59,839 nt of DNA from JAFDZV01 sp048594725 (GTDB lineage Bacteria; Bacteroidota; Ignavibacteria; OLB7): NCBI GenBank assembly GCA_048594725.1, contig JBMDXA010000250.1, positions 1-59,839 of the forward strand, given 5' to 3'. Below the pieces are notes generated by a model. It did not search any database, was not told the origin of the DNA, and saw only the letters and a program-made list of their open reading frames with translations. Below are positions 53,276 through 59,839 of this stretch, one piece after another (the first letter of the stretch is position 1; each line of letters opens with the position of its first letter). A program made the translations under genes and the position numbers.

Positions 53276-53311
53276 CAATCGAAAATCTAAAATCGTCAAT
53301 CGAAAATCGAA
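53276..53311. repeat. ATCGAAA heptamer array upstream of tRNA-Leu
   Basis: Five units (ATCGAAA ATCTAAA ATCGTCA ATCGAAA ATCGAAC) ending about 10 bases before the tRNA promoter element. Confidence 0.8.
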
Positions 53312-53319
53312 CGGTTTCG

Positions 53320-53327
53320 TATATTTG
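53320..53327 (+). promoter_or_regulatory. -7 promoter element of tRNA-Leu (TATATTTG)
   Basis: Exact match to the Bacteroidetes TANNTTTG consensus, 13 bases before the tRNA 5' end. No clear TTTG at -33; the heptamer array occupies that region. Confidence 0.5.
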
Positions 53328-53340
53328 GTTTCTATTCCTT

Positions 53341-53422
53341 GCGGATGTGGTGGAATTGGCAGACACGCCAGACTTAGGATCTGGTGCCGCAAGGCGTGAG
53401 GGTTCGAGTCCCTCCGTCCGCA
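53341..53422 (+). tRNA. tRNA-Leu (anticodon UAG)
   Basis: Acceptor stem GCGGATG/CGTCCGC, anticodon stem CCAGA/TCTGG around loop CTTAGGA with anticodon TAG, long class II variable arm (TGCCGCAAGGCGT), T-arm GGGTTCGAGTCCC and discriminator A. The 3' CCA is not fully encoded (ACCG follows). It reads CUA and, by wobble, CUN leucine codons. Confidence 0.95.
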
Positions 53423-53437
53423 CCGCTCAACTCATAT

Positions 53438-53474
53438 GTCAGTAGTGCGCAGTCGCCGGCTTCCAAGGCCGGCG
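53438..53474. repeat. GTCAGTA remnant with GC hairpin after the tRNA
   Basis: GTCAGTAGTGCGCAGT followed by a perfect CGCCGGC-TTCCAAG-GCCGGCG hairpin. It may also act as the 3' end of the tRNA transcript, but no T-run follows. Confidence 0.55.
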
Positions 53475-53744
53475 ATGTTGCTCTGTGACCGGTGGGGAGC
53501 GATTGTACCGGCAGCATTTCGAGCCCCCACACCCTCCATAATCGGTTTCTCCCCGGTAGAACATCGGGGCGGGTTGTTTTGGAGAAGCTGTGAGGGAGGC
53601 CCTGAAACGCGGTTCGGTTCGGCCCGTGGAGAACGGCAGCCGTACCGGCATTGTACTCCTGTCGGTCTGTACCCCTGCCAGCCTGTATCCTGTCAGTCCG
53701 TACAGTGTCATCGGTTTTTTCTCCTACGTAATCATATAGCGCAA
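53475..53744. other. Leader region upstream of tig with 15-16-base tandem units
   Basis: No real gene. Three degenerate copies of CCTGTCGGTCTGTAC lie at 53658, 53673 and 53689 (15, 16 and 15 bases); they resemble joined GTCAGTC/CGTAC heptamers. A T-run TCGGTTTTTTCTCC at 53711-53724 lies just before the tig start. Confidence 0.5.
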
Positions 53745-55082
53745 ATGGAATCAACGATTCGTCAGACAACCGAGATCAAGCATGAGCTCGACGTAGTGCT
53801 TACCAAGGCCGAGCTTGCCCCCTACTACGATGCCGTCTATCGCGAGGCACAGAAGAAGGTCAGCCTGAAGGGCTTCCGCCAGGGAAAGGTGCCCCTGAAC
53901 ATGATCAAGCGGCTCTACGGCGCTTCCCTGGAGCAGGATGCCATGGAAGAGGCGGTGCAGAAGGAATTCGCCCGCTCGGCCGAGCAGAACGGCATCAACC
54001 CGATCGGCATGCCGACCATCACCCGCATCGACAAGACCGAGGAAGGGGGAGTCTCCTTTACGGTGGCCTACGAGGTGATGCCGCAGATCGAGCTGGGCGA
54101 GTACAAGGGCCTCTCCGCCCGCAAGATCTTCCACACCATCGAGGATGAGGAGATCCAGGCACAGCTGGACCAGGCCCGCGAGTCGCAGGCGACCATGGAG
54201 GATGCCGAATCGATCTCCGACGAGAACCACTCGGTGAAGCTCGATCTGGTCCGCCTGGATGACGGCCAGCCGCAGGAGGAAGGGGCCATGCGCGATATCC
54301 AGGTCTACCTCCGCCGCCCGGATGTGAACCCGGAGCTGAAGTCGCTGCTGATGAACACCAAGGTCGGCGATACGTTCAATATCGACCTGCCCACCGGCGA
54401 GGACGAGGCGATGAACACCTACCTGGTGACGGTCAAGGAGATCCAGCGCGTGACGCTGCCGGAAGTGGACGACGATCTGGCGGCCAAGCTGCTGGGCGAG
54501 GGCTCCACCGCCGATGATCTCAACAGCTATGTGCGCCAGAGCATCGAGGCCGAGTACGATCGCCGCTATTCCGGCATCTTCCGCGACGAGCTCATCAACG
54601 GGCTGCTGGAGCGCCATCAGTTCCCGGTCCCCGACGTGCTCGTGGCCGAGGTGCTCCGCTCCTTCCTGGAAGACATGAAGAAGGGGCCGAACAAGGAGCT
54701 TCCGAAGGATTTCGATCAGGAGAAGTTCATCACCGATACCCGCCCGCTCGCCGAGCGTACCGCCCGCTGGGCCGTCCTGCGCGACCTTATCGACGCCAAG
54801 GAGCAGATCCAGGCCGAGGACGCCGACTACGAGGGACTGGCCGATATGGAGGCACAGCGCAGCGGCATCGATTATGAGACCCTGCTGGGCTACTTCAAGC
54901 GCTCCGATCAGGTGCGTGACCGCATCGTGGCCGAGAAGGCGCTCCAGTTCCTGGAGGATTACGCCATCGTCAACGAGGTGGAGGATCGCGAGCTGGCAGA
55001 CCAGGCACCGCAGCAGGTGGCCGAAACCGCCGGCGATGTGCCTGCCGAAGCATCCGCAGAGGACGCCAGCAAGGAGGGATGA
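53745..55082 (+). CDS. tig: Trigger factor
   Basis: Ribosome-associated chaperone. From the ATG at 53745 (MESTIRQTTEIKHELDVVLT), the ribosome-binding signature is SLKGFRQGKVP (40-50). The middle PPIase-like domain (about 155-245) lacks some usual aromatic residues, so isomerase activity may be weak, as in several FCB trigger factors. The C-terminal helical arms follow, with an acidic Ala/Glu-rich tail. 445 residues, normal. The longer in-frame opening upstream is leader DNA without family sequence. Precedes clpP and clpX in the conserved bacterial order. Confidence 0.95.
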   Translation: MESTIRQTTEIKHELDVVLTKAELAPYYDAVYREAQKKVSLKGFRQGKVPLNMIKRLYGASLEQDAMEEAVQKEFARSAEQNGINPIGMPTITRIDKTEEGGVSFTVAYEVMPQIELGEYKGLSARKIFHTIEDEEIQAQLDQARESQATMEDAESISDENHSVKLDLVRLDDGQPQEEGAMRDIQVYLRRPDVNPELKSLLMNTKVGDTFNIDLPTGEDEAMNTYLVTVKEIQRVTLPEVDDDLAAKLLGEGSTADDLNSYVRQSIEAEYDRRYSGIFRDELINGLLERHQFPVPDVLVAEVLRSFLEDMKKGPNKELPKDFDQEKFITDTRPLAERTARWAVLRDLIDAKEQIQAEDADYEGLADMEAQRSGIDYETLLGYFKRSDQVRDRIVAEKALQFLEDYAIVNEVEDRELADQAPQQVAETAGDVPAEASAEDASKEG

Positions 55083-55481
55083 TCCCTCCCAGGCACCCCG
55101 GCCATTTGCAACAAAACGTCCCGATCGGAGCGATCGGGACGTCTCGGCATAATGGGTGCGGCGTTACAAGGTGTATTGCGGATGTCATTGGAACGGAACG
55201 ATCGTAACTCCGATCCCGTTCTCAAGTATCTCATAGCCGGGGCGATCCGCCGAGCGCGGAATGCCTCCCAGTGGAACATGGTGGAACGACGAACCCGGTC
55301 CCGCGCGGGCACCCCGTCAGTGTGGCGAGGCTCCCTGCCGGTTCCGGATCGCAACCTTCCCGGCCGCAACGGCAATCCCGGATGGGACAGCCGGACGCCG
55401 AGCCGGAGTGCGTCGGCCCGCAGCAACGGACGACGGTTCCGCGAGATACTTTCCATTTACTGTCATTAATGCGGAATTCAC
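55083..55481. other. Intergenic region between tig and clpP
   Basis: About 400 bases. Begins with the hairpin noted separately; the rest has no supported gene. AT-rich TTTCCATTTACTGTCATTAA just before clpP could include its promoter or ribosome-binding region. Confidence 0.45.
55116..55142. terminator. Perfect 12-bp hairpin after tig
   Basis: ACGTCCCGATCG-GAG-CGATCGGGACGT. There is no T-run on the plus side; on the minus side it is followed by TTTTG. Probable transcript-end hairpin for tig. Confidence 0.5.
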
Positions 55482-56195
55482 ATGATTATTCCACGTATCG
55501 TCGAGCGCACCGCTCGTGGTGAGGAAGTTTGGGATCCGTTCAGCCGGCTTCTGAAGGAGCGGATCATCCTTCTGGACTCCCCCATCACCGACGAGGTCGC
55601 AAGCATCGTCATCGCCGAACTGATCTTCCTGGAATCGGAAGATCCGTCGAAGGATATCATCATGTATATCAACTCGCCCGGCGGCTCGGTAAGCGCCGGC
55701 CTGGCGATCTATGATACCATGCAGTATATCCGCCCGGACATCTCGACGATCTGCGTCGGTATGGCCGCCTCCATGGCCCAGGTGCTGCTGTGCGCGGGAG
55801 CCAAGGGAAAGCGGATGGGGCTGCCGAACAGCCGTATCATGATGCATCAGCCCTCCGGTGGCTCGCAGGGGCAGACCACGGAGATCGAGATCTATCTCAA
55901 GGAGATGATCCGGATGCGCCAGCAGCTCTATCAAATCATCTCGGCCCACTCCGGACAGGATGTCGAGAAGATCCATCGCGACGCCGAACGCGACTTCTGG
56001 ATGTCGCCGCAGGATGCGGTGGACTACGGTCTGATCGACCGCGTTCTGAAAAGCCGCAAGGAGATCAGCAAGGATCTTCCGGAGATCCCCTCGACGACCG
56101 GCGACCAGCGCGTGTTCATCGAAAAGGGGACCGAGCCGGATCGCGACCGCGAGGCGGCCCCGCGCCCCGATAGCGGCGGCGGCGCGCAGCAGTAG
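55482..56195 (+). CDS. clpP: ATP-dependent Clp protease proteolytic subunit
   Basis: Serine peptidase that forms the ClpXP barrel with ClpX. Catalytic residues are readable: Ser97 in GMAASMAQV, His122 in MMHQPSGG and Asp171 in ERDFWMS. The N-terminus MIIPRIVERTARGEEVWDPF matches mature-type ClpP without a long propeptide. The C-terminus is extended by about 40 residues (from DLPEIPST) that are hydrophilic and Gly/Asp/Arg-rich, beyond the usual end. 237 residues. Upstream of clpX by 144 bases. Confidence 0.95.
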   Translation: MIIPRIVERTARGEEVWDPFSRLLKERIILLDSPITDEVASIVIAELIFLESEDPSKDIIMYINSPGGSVSAGLAIYDTMQYIRPDISTICVGMAASMAQVLLCAGAKGKRMGLPNSRIMMHQPSGGSQGQTTEIEIYLKEMIRMRQQLYQIISAHSGQDVEKIHRDAERDFWMSPQDAVDYGLIDRVLKSRKEISKDLPEIPSTTGDQRVFIEKGTEPDRDREAAPRPDSGGGAQQ

Positions 56196-56339
56196 TCCGG
56201 CGAAATAGCCGGGCAGCAGTATCGTCCTCCGTTCCCGGCTCTCTCTCCCACCGGAGAGGGGCCGGGACCGAGAAGGGGTCCGGCGATCGCCTCGGCGGTC
56301 CCTTCATCACCTATGAGTTCACCTACGAGTTGATTCGAT
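56196..56339. other. clpP-clpX intergenic region with inverted repeat
   Basis: Contains CCCGGCTCTCTCTCCC facing GAGAGGGGCCGGG, an imperfect stem at about 56233-56267, possibly an attenuator or processing site between the two genes. Confidence 0.35.
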
Positions 56340-57611
56340 ATGGCCAACGACATCCATACCCTCCCATCCGACCTTGTTCGTTGCTCGTTCTGCGGGCGTA
56401 CTTCCGATGAGGTGACCTCCATCATCGCAGGGCCGAACGTCTATATCTGCGATATCTGCATCCAGAATTCGGTGGAACTGCTGCGCCAGAACGCACGGCT
56501 GTTCCGCACCTCCCAGCTTGAACGGCGCCTTACCCCCTCCAGCATCCGCGCGGCACTGGATGAGTACGTCATCGGCCAGGATTACGCCAAGAAAGTTCTC
56601 TCGGTGGCGGTCTACAACCACTATAAGCGTATCGAATCGCAGGAGACCCTCTCCGGGTTCGATGATGTGGAGATCGAGAAGTCGAACATCCTGATGATCG
56701 GGCCCACCGGCGTGGGCAAGACCCTTCTGGCACAGACGCTGGCCCGCCTGCTGGATGTGCCGTTCGCCATCGCCGATGCCACCACGCTCACCGAGGCGGG
56801 GTATGTGGGAGATGACGTGGAGACCATCCTGGTCTCGCTCCTGCAGAACGCCGACTATAATGTGGAACGCGCCGAGCGGGGTATCATCTATATCGACGAG
56901 GTGGACAAGATCACCCGCAAGAGCGATTCGGCCTCTATCACCCGCGACGTTTCCGGCGAGGGCGTGCAGCAGGGATTGCTGAAGATCCTGGAAGGCACCC
57001 GCGCCAACGTCCCCCCGAAGGGCGGACGGAAGCATCCGGAACAACCGCTCATCCAGATCAACACGCGCAATATCCTCTTCATCTGCGGTGGCGCGTTCGA
57101 TGGCCTGGAAAAGATCATCGCCCGGCGCATGCGCAAGACCACGATGGGATTCGGCAGCGAGGTGCAGGAGAAGATCGAGGAGCATTCGGAGCTGTTCCGG
57201 GATGTGGAGCCGGAGGATCTGATGCGGTTCGGGCTGATCCCGGAGCTGATCGGCCGCATGCCGGTGATCTCCCCGCTGGAGCCGCTGAGCGACGAGGCGA
57301 TGCGCTCCATCCTCACCACCCCGAAGAACGCGCTGGTGAAGCAGTATCAGAAGCTGATGGCGATGGAAGGGGTGGAGCTGGAGTTCAGCGACGATGCGGT
57401 GATGGAGATCATCACCCGCGCGAAACTCCGCAAGACCGGCGCGCGCGCGCTCCGAGGCGTGATGGAGGAGGCGATGCTGGAGGTGATGTACGGCCTCCCG
57501 GAACGCCAGAATCTGAAGAAGGTGATCGTCAACGCCGATACCATCAAGCGTACCGGCGAGCCGATCTATATCGCCGGAGAGGAGAAGCAGCGGAAGACCG
57601 GTCTGGGGTGA
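56340..57611 (+). CDS. clpX: ATP-dependent Clp protease ATP-binding subunit ClpX
   Basis: AAA+ unfoldase that feeds substrates to ClpP. N-terminal zinc-binding domain with Cys15, Cys18, Cys37 and Cys40; Walker A GPTGVGKT (121-128); pore loop GYVG (154-157); Walker B IIYIDEVDK (182-190); and the ClpP-contacting region after RRMRKTTMGFGSE. That last segment, preceded by GGAFDGLEKIIA, is typical of Bacteroidota/Chlorobiota ClpX. 423 residues, normal. An intrinsic terminator follows. Confidence 0.96.
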   Translation: MANDIHTLPSDLVRCSFCGRTSDEVTSIIAGPNVYICDICIQNSVELLRQNARLFRTSQLERRLTPSSIRAALDEYVIGQDYAKKVLSVAVYNHYKRIESQETLSGFDDVEIEKSNILMIGPTGVGKTLLAQTLARLLDVPFAIADATTLTEAGYVGDDVETILVSLLQNADYNVERAERGIIYIDEVDKITRKSDSASITRDVSGEGVQQGLLKILEGTRANVPPKGGRKHPEQPLIQINTRNILFICGGAFDGLEKIIARRMRKTTMGFGSEVQEKIEEHSELFRDVEPEDLMRFGLIPELIGRMPVISPLEPLSDEAMRSILTTPKNALVKQYQKLMAMEGVELEFSDDAVMEIITRAKLRKTGARALRGVMEEAMLEVMYGLPERQNLKKVIVNADTIKRTGEPIYIAGEEKQRKTGLG

Positions 57612-57645
57612 TGTTCCGTTGACCATGCCGGATTGGAAGACTACG

Positions 57646-57678
57646 AAGGGGCGCCGCCATGGCCGCCCCTTTCTTTTT
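57646..57678 (+). terminator. Intrinsic terminator after clpX
   Basis: AAGGGGCG pairs with CGCCCCTT around CCGCCATGGC and is followed by TCTTTTTG. A standard hairpin-plus-T-run about 35 bases past the stop codon. Confidence 0.85.
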
Positions 57679-58105
57679 GATGCGTTGCCGGAATCCGTGG
57701 CGACTCTCACCGGGCGCAACGGCACCATCCCGTTGGGATAGCCCGCTAACCGGAGGGAATACGGGGCCGTTTATTCTTACCGGCCTCCCCCAAACGCTCC
57801 GGCACTACGCCCCTGCCGGCATCGTATGAAGAGCGTAACAGCCGGCGCCGGTTAATCCCCGAAGCCCCCGGATTGTTTATTTCCGGTGCATATCATACCG
57901 GAACATCGCCGGGACCCATACCGTAGTACCCCCGCCCTGCTGCCGAAGCCGGAAGAACGGCTCTGATGGCGGAAATAACGGCAGCGGGCGCATCATCTCT
58001 CCATTGTACCGCATTGCCGGGACCGCTTTGTAGTGTTTTTGGTGTATGGATTGTATGTTCCGACGCTAGCTGACCTTCATCCGGCCATGAGGGCCCCGGT
58101 CCGTC
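57679..58105. other. Long intergenic region without recognisable genes
   Basis: About 430 bases, high GC in the first two thirds and T-rich near 58029-58065, where a promoter for the next gene could lie (TTTGTAGTG and TATGTTCC, spacing not ideal). No heptamer arrays here. Confidence 0.4.
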
Positions 58106-59053
58106 ATGGCTCTTGGCCTGTACCAGACGATGGCATTCAACCCGAAATCAGATACATGGATCTCCCCCTGCGATCTCTGCGGCAGCCTCCGTCATCAAAC
58201 GGTGAAGCTTTCGCAGGGAAAAACGGCGCGGCGTTGCGCCGATTGCGGGCTCGTCACGTTCGACCATACCGGCATCCCTTCCCGGCGGGAAGGGCATATC
58301 CGGCATGATCTGCCGCAGGATCTCGTCATCAACGCTCTGCGGGGCGTACGGCAGGATGGCGCGGTGCTCGTTATCGGCGTTCCCACGGTGGAAATGGCGG
58401 AGGCCGCGGCAGCGCTGGGGCTTGCCATGACCGCGCTGGTGGAGCCGGGAAGCGGAACCGTGCCGGGAGTGCCGACTCAGGAATGGAGCCTCGATGCGGC
58501 ATCGTTTCCGCCGGACCGGTTCGACCTGATCCTCTGCCTTCGCGGGCTGGAACTGTTTCCGGTCCCCTCCCTCCTGTTCGATCGCGCCCGGTTCTGGCTC
58601 CGTCCGGGAGGGACGCTTCTGGTGGGAGCGCTGAATTTCGAGAGCCTGCCGGCACGGCTGCGCCGCCGCAACTGGCTGATGCGCTATGCGGCAGGGGCCG
58701 AGCATATGCTGAGCCTGGGAACGGTGAAGGGATATGCCGAGCGCTACGGTTTCGGGATCAAATCGGTACGGACCCGCTCGCATACCGATGAGGTGGCATC
58801 CATCATCACCGGGAGCGAACATCCCTCCTGGCTGATGTCGATGGCATCGGCGCCGCTGGCACTGGCGGCCTCGGCATTCGGGATGGGGGTGCTGGTGGTG
58901 GTGGAGATGACCCGCGACGGATTTGCGGTGCGGCCGCTCCGGCGGGAGCCGGAGGAGGCCGTGGAAGGGGCGCCGGGGCTTGCGCCGGCCCTGTATACCG
59001 GCGTGCAGCGCGATGCCATCAACGCCGATCCCGTGGTGCAGGCGCACGGTTGA
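58106..59053 (+). CDS. Zinc-ribbon plus Rossmann methyltransferase-like protein
   Basis: 315 residues. An N-terminal zinc ribbon with CDLC (22-25) and CADC (44-47) is followed by a class-I methyltransferase-like domain: VLVIGVPTVEMAEAAAALG where motif I should be, FDLILCLRGLELFP and ARFWLRPGGTLLVGALNF. The motif I glycines are mostly lost (IGVPTV), so SAM binding is doubtful. Zinc-ribbon methyltransferases occur in sugar C-methylation (TylM3-like) and other routes, but nothing ties this to the glycan cluster. An ATG at 58130 is an alternative start. Confidence 0.6.
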   Translation: MALGLYQTMAFNPKSDTWISPCDLCGSLRHQTVKLSQGKTARRCADCGLVTFDHTGIPSRREGHIRHDLPQDLVINALRGVRQDGAVLVIGVPTVEMAEAAAALGLAMTALVEPGSGTVPGVPTQEWSLDAASFPPDRFDLILCLRGLELFPVPSLLFDRARFWLRPGGTLLVGALNFESLPARLRRRNWLMRYAAGAEHMLSLGTVKGYAERYGFGIKSVRTRSHTDEVASIITGSEHPSWLMSMASAPLALAASAFGMGVLVVVEMTRDGFAVRPLRREPEEAVEGAPGLAPALYTGVQRDAINADPVVQAHG

Positions 59054-59067
59054 ATGCGAAGGCAGAC

Positions 59068-59098
59068 CACGCAAAGCCGCAAAGAATCGCGAAGAAGA
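59068..59098. repeat. CGCAAAG-family heptamers
   Basis: CACGCAAAGCCGCAAAGAA then TCGCGAAGAAG. The same family recurs at the right edge of the window. Confidence 0.6.
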
Positions 59099-59196
59099 GA
59101 AGCAGCCAGCAGGGATGGGAACCACGCCAGGTTGCCCGGCGATGCTCCTGCGGGGTGATAGCGCATCATCCCGAAAAGCTCCCCCCTGAAAACAGT

Positions 59197-59231
59197 GAAG
59201 GCCGGTATCACGATGGGTGATACCGGCCTTC
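59197..59231. terminator. Bidirectional terminator between convergent genes
   Basis: Perfect 15-bp stem GAAGGCCGGTATCAC/GTGATACCGGCCTTC with a GATGG loop. T-rich sequence (TTCGATATTTTTC) follows on the plus strand and CACTGTTTTC on the minus strand. Confidence 0.8.
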
Positions 59232-59263
59232 TTCGATATTTTTCTTCTATTCCGCGCTACGAA

Positions 59264-59557
59264 TCAGTCGCGATCGCGGGAGAAGCTGAGATCCGACTCA
59301 TCGGCCTGCTGGACCGGTGCTGCCGGGGCGGCTACGCGAGTCAGGCGCTCCTGGCGGGCCTTGTCGGAGGCCGCACGGGCCCACTTCAGCAGCGGGGAGG
59401 TGGACGGTTTGGTCAGCGTGACCGTAACCGCGCCCTTCAGGGAGCCGGTCAACGCCGCCTGCATGGTCACAAGAGGAAGCTTCGTCTTGGCAAACGCATC
59501 CTGACCGACAAACAAAGCCATCATCGCAAAGAGAGCCACAAAAAATCTAGTCTTCAT
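59264..59557 (-). CDS. Small secreted protein of unknown function
   Basis: 97 residues from the ATG at 59555-59557, with a clear Sec signal peptide (MKTRFFVALFAMMALFVGQ, cleavage likely after AFA at residue 23). The mature part is Ala/Thr-rich with no recognised domain. It could be a small periplasmic or outer-surface protein. The longer in-frame start adds 8 residues (MYLRKQII) before the positively charged signal start. Converges on a strong bidirectional terminator. Confidence 0.7.
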   Translation of the reverse strand: MKTRFFVALFAMMALFVGQDAFAKTKLPLVTMQAALTGSLKGAVTVTLTKPSTSPLLKWARAASDKARQERLTRVAAPAAPVQQADESDLSFSRDRD

Positions 59558-59839
59558 AATAATCTGTTTCCTCAAGTACAAAAACCATAGCCGGATACAG
59601 ATCCAACTACAGGGAACAGACCTCTATGTTGTGCCACTCTTACAATTCTGGATCGTCGAAAATAAAGATTAGGAGAATATTGACTTGTAAGCGAATGTAT
59701 CAGATCGGATCAGTAATCCCTGCTGGCGTTCACGGACCGTCCTCTTCAATCGAAAATCCAACGACAACTATATACTTGAACGACCCTGAGTAGCCAATCT
59801 TTAAAGAATCCCACGCAAAGCCGCGAAGGCGCAAAGAAG
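59558..59839. other. AT-rich region upstream of the small secreted protein
   Basis: Lower GC than the rest of the window and probably contains the minus-strand promoter, but no exact TANNTTTG is found. One ATCGAAA unit lies at 59748-59760. Confidence 0.4.
59812..59839. repeat. CGCAAAG-family heptamers, cut by the window edge
   Basis: CACGCAAAGCCGCGAAGG followed by CGCAAAGAAG at the end of the window; the array may continue to the right. Confidence 0.6.

Larger units (their letters stand above)
53018..53340. other. Intergenic region between the glycan cluster and tRNA-Leu
   Basis: About 320 bases between divergent units. Contains the ATCGAAA array, GTCAGT-family remnants (GCACGCGGGCTGTG) and the tRNA promoter element. 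A promoter for the minus-strand aminotransferase is expected but not seen clearly. Confidence 0.5.

Noticed and set aside
53341..53422. tRNA-Leu as an integration site bounding a genomic island
   Set aside because: I found no direct repeat of the tRNA 3' end elsewhere in the window and no integrase gene; the glycan locus is also on the 5' side of the tRNA.
53436..53744. N-terminal extension of trigger factor
   Set aside because: The frame is open upstream but the residues are not family-like; MESTIRQTTEIKHELDV at 53745 matches the normal start.

Overview
This window is one large glycan-biosynthesis locus followed by a short conserved housekeeping block, from a high-GC Gram-negative bacterium. 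The FCB superphylum (Bacteroidota/Chlorobiota, possibly Kapabacteria-like) is the best guess. The ClpX sequence has the character of that group, and two sites match the Bacteroidetes -7 promoter element TANNTTTG, one just upstream of the tRNA gene. This placement is an inference.

Layout. Positions 144-53017 hold 42 genes on the minus strand and one small plus-strand gene (2485-3144). In the direction of transcription (right to left) the locus starts with a sugar aminotransferase, a GT-C membrane glycosyltransferase and a second aminotransferase. NDP-sugar enzymes follow (C4-epimerase, dTDP-glucose 4,6-dehydratase, GDP-mannose 4,6-dehydratase, GDP-fucose synthase). Next come an ABC polysaccharide exporter (wzm, a methyltransferase, wzt), an asparagine-synthetase-like protein coupled to a CapA-like protein, and a mix of methyltransferases and glycosyltransferases. 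After those come a third aminotransferase, more GT4 enzymes, two AsnB amidotransferases, an O-antigen ligase/polymerase-like membrane protein, the initiating polyprenyl-P sugar transferase and a Gfo/Idh sugar dehydrogenase. The next three genes are E1alpha, E1beta and a lipoyl/E3-binding/PglD-type acyltransferase fusion. The locus ends with an NDP-sugar epimerase, a FemAB/GNAT-like protein, a polysaccharide deacetylase and a D-glycero-manno-heptose nucleotide block (hddC-like, hddA, gmhA). Many genes overlap by 1-4 bases or abut, so they form several long transcription units.

Positions 53341-57611 are plus strand: tRNA-Leu(UAG), tig, clpP and clpX, ending in a clear intrinsic terminator. A zinc-ribbon/Rossmann protein and a small secreted protein follow, converging on a bidirectional terminator.

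Two things stand out. First, the E1alpha/E1beta pair next to the lipoyl-PSBD-PglD fusion looks like a 2-oxoacid dehydrogenase complex whose E2 acyltransferase core has been replaced by a sugar N-acyltransferase. It could make an acyl group from a 2-oxoacid and pass it from lipoate to an amino sugar without free acyl-CoA. Second, almost every wide gap is filled with degenerate heptanucleotide repeats of four families (ATCGAAA, GCTTAGT/TCTTAGA, GTCAGTA/GTCCGTG, CGCAAAG). Many are arranged as inverted arms around or beside GC-rich hairpins, and several run into the ends of genes.
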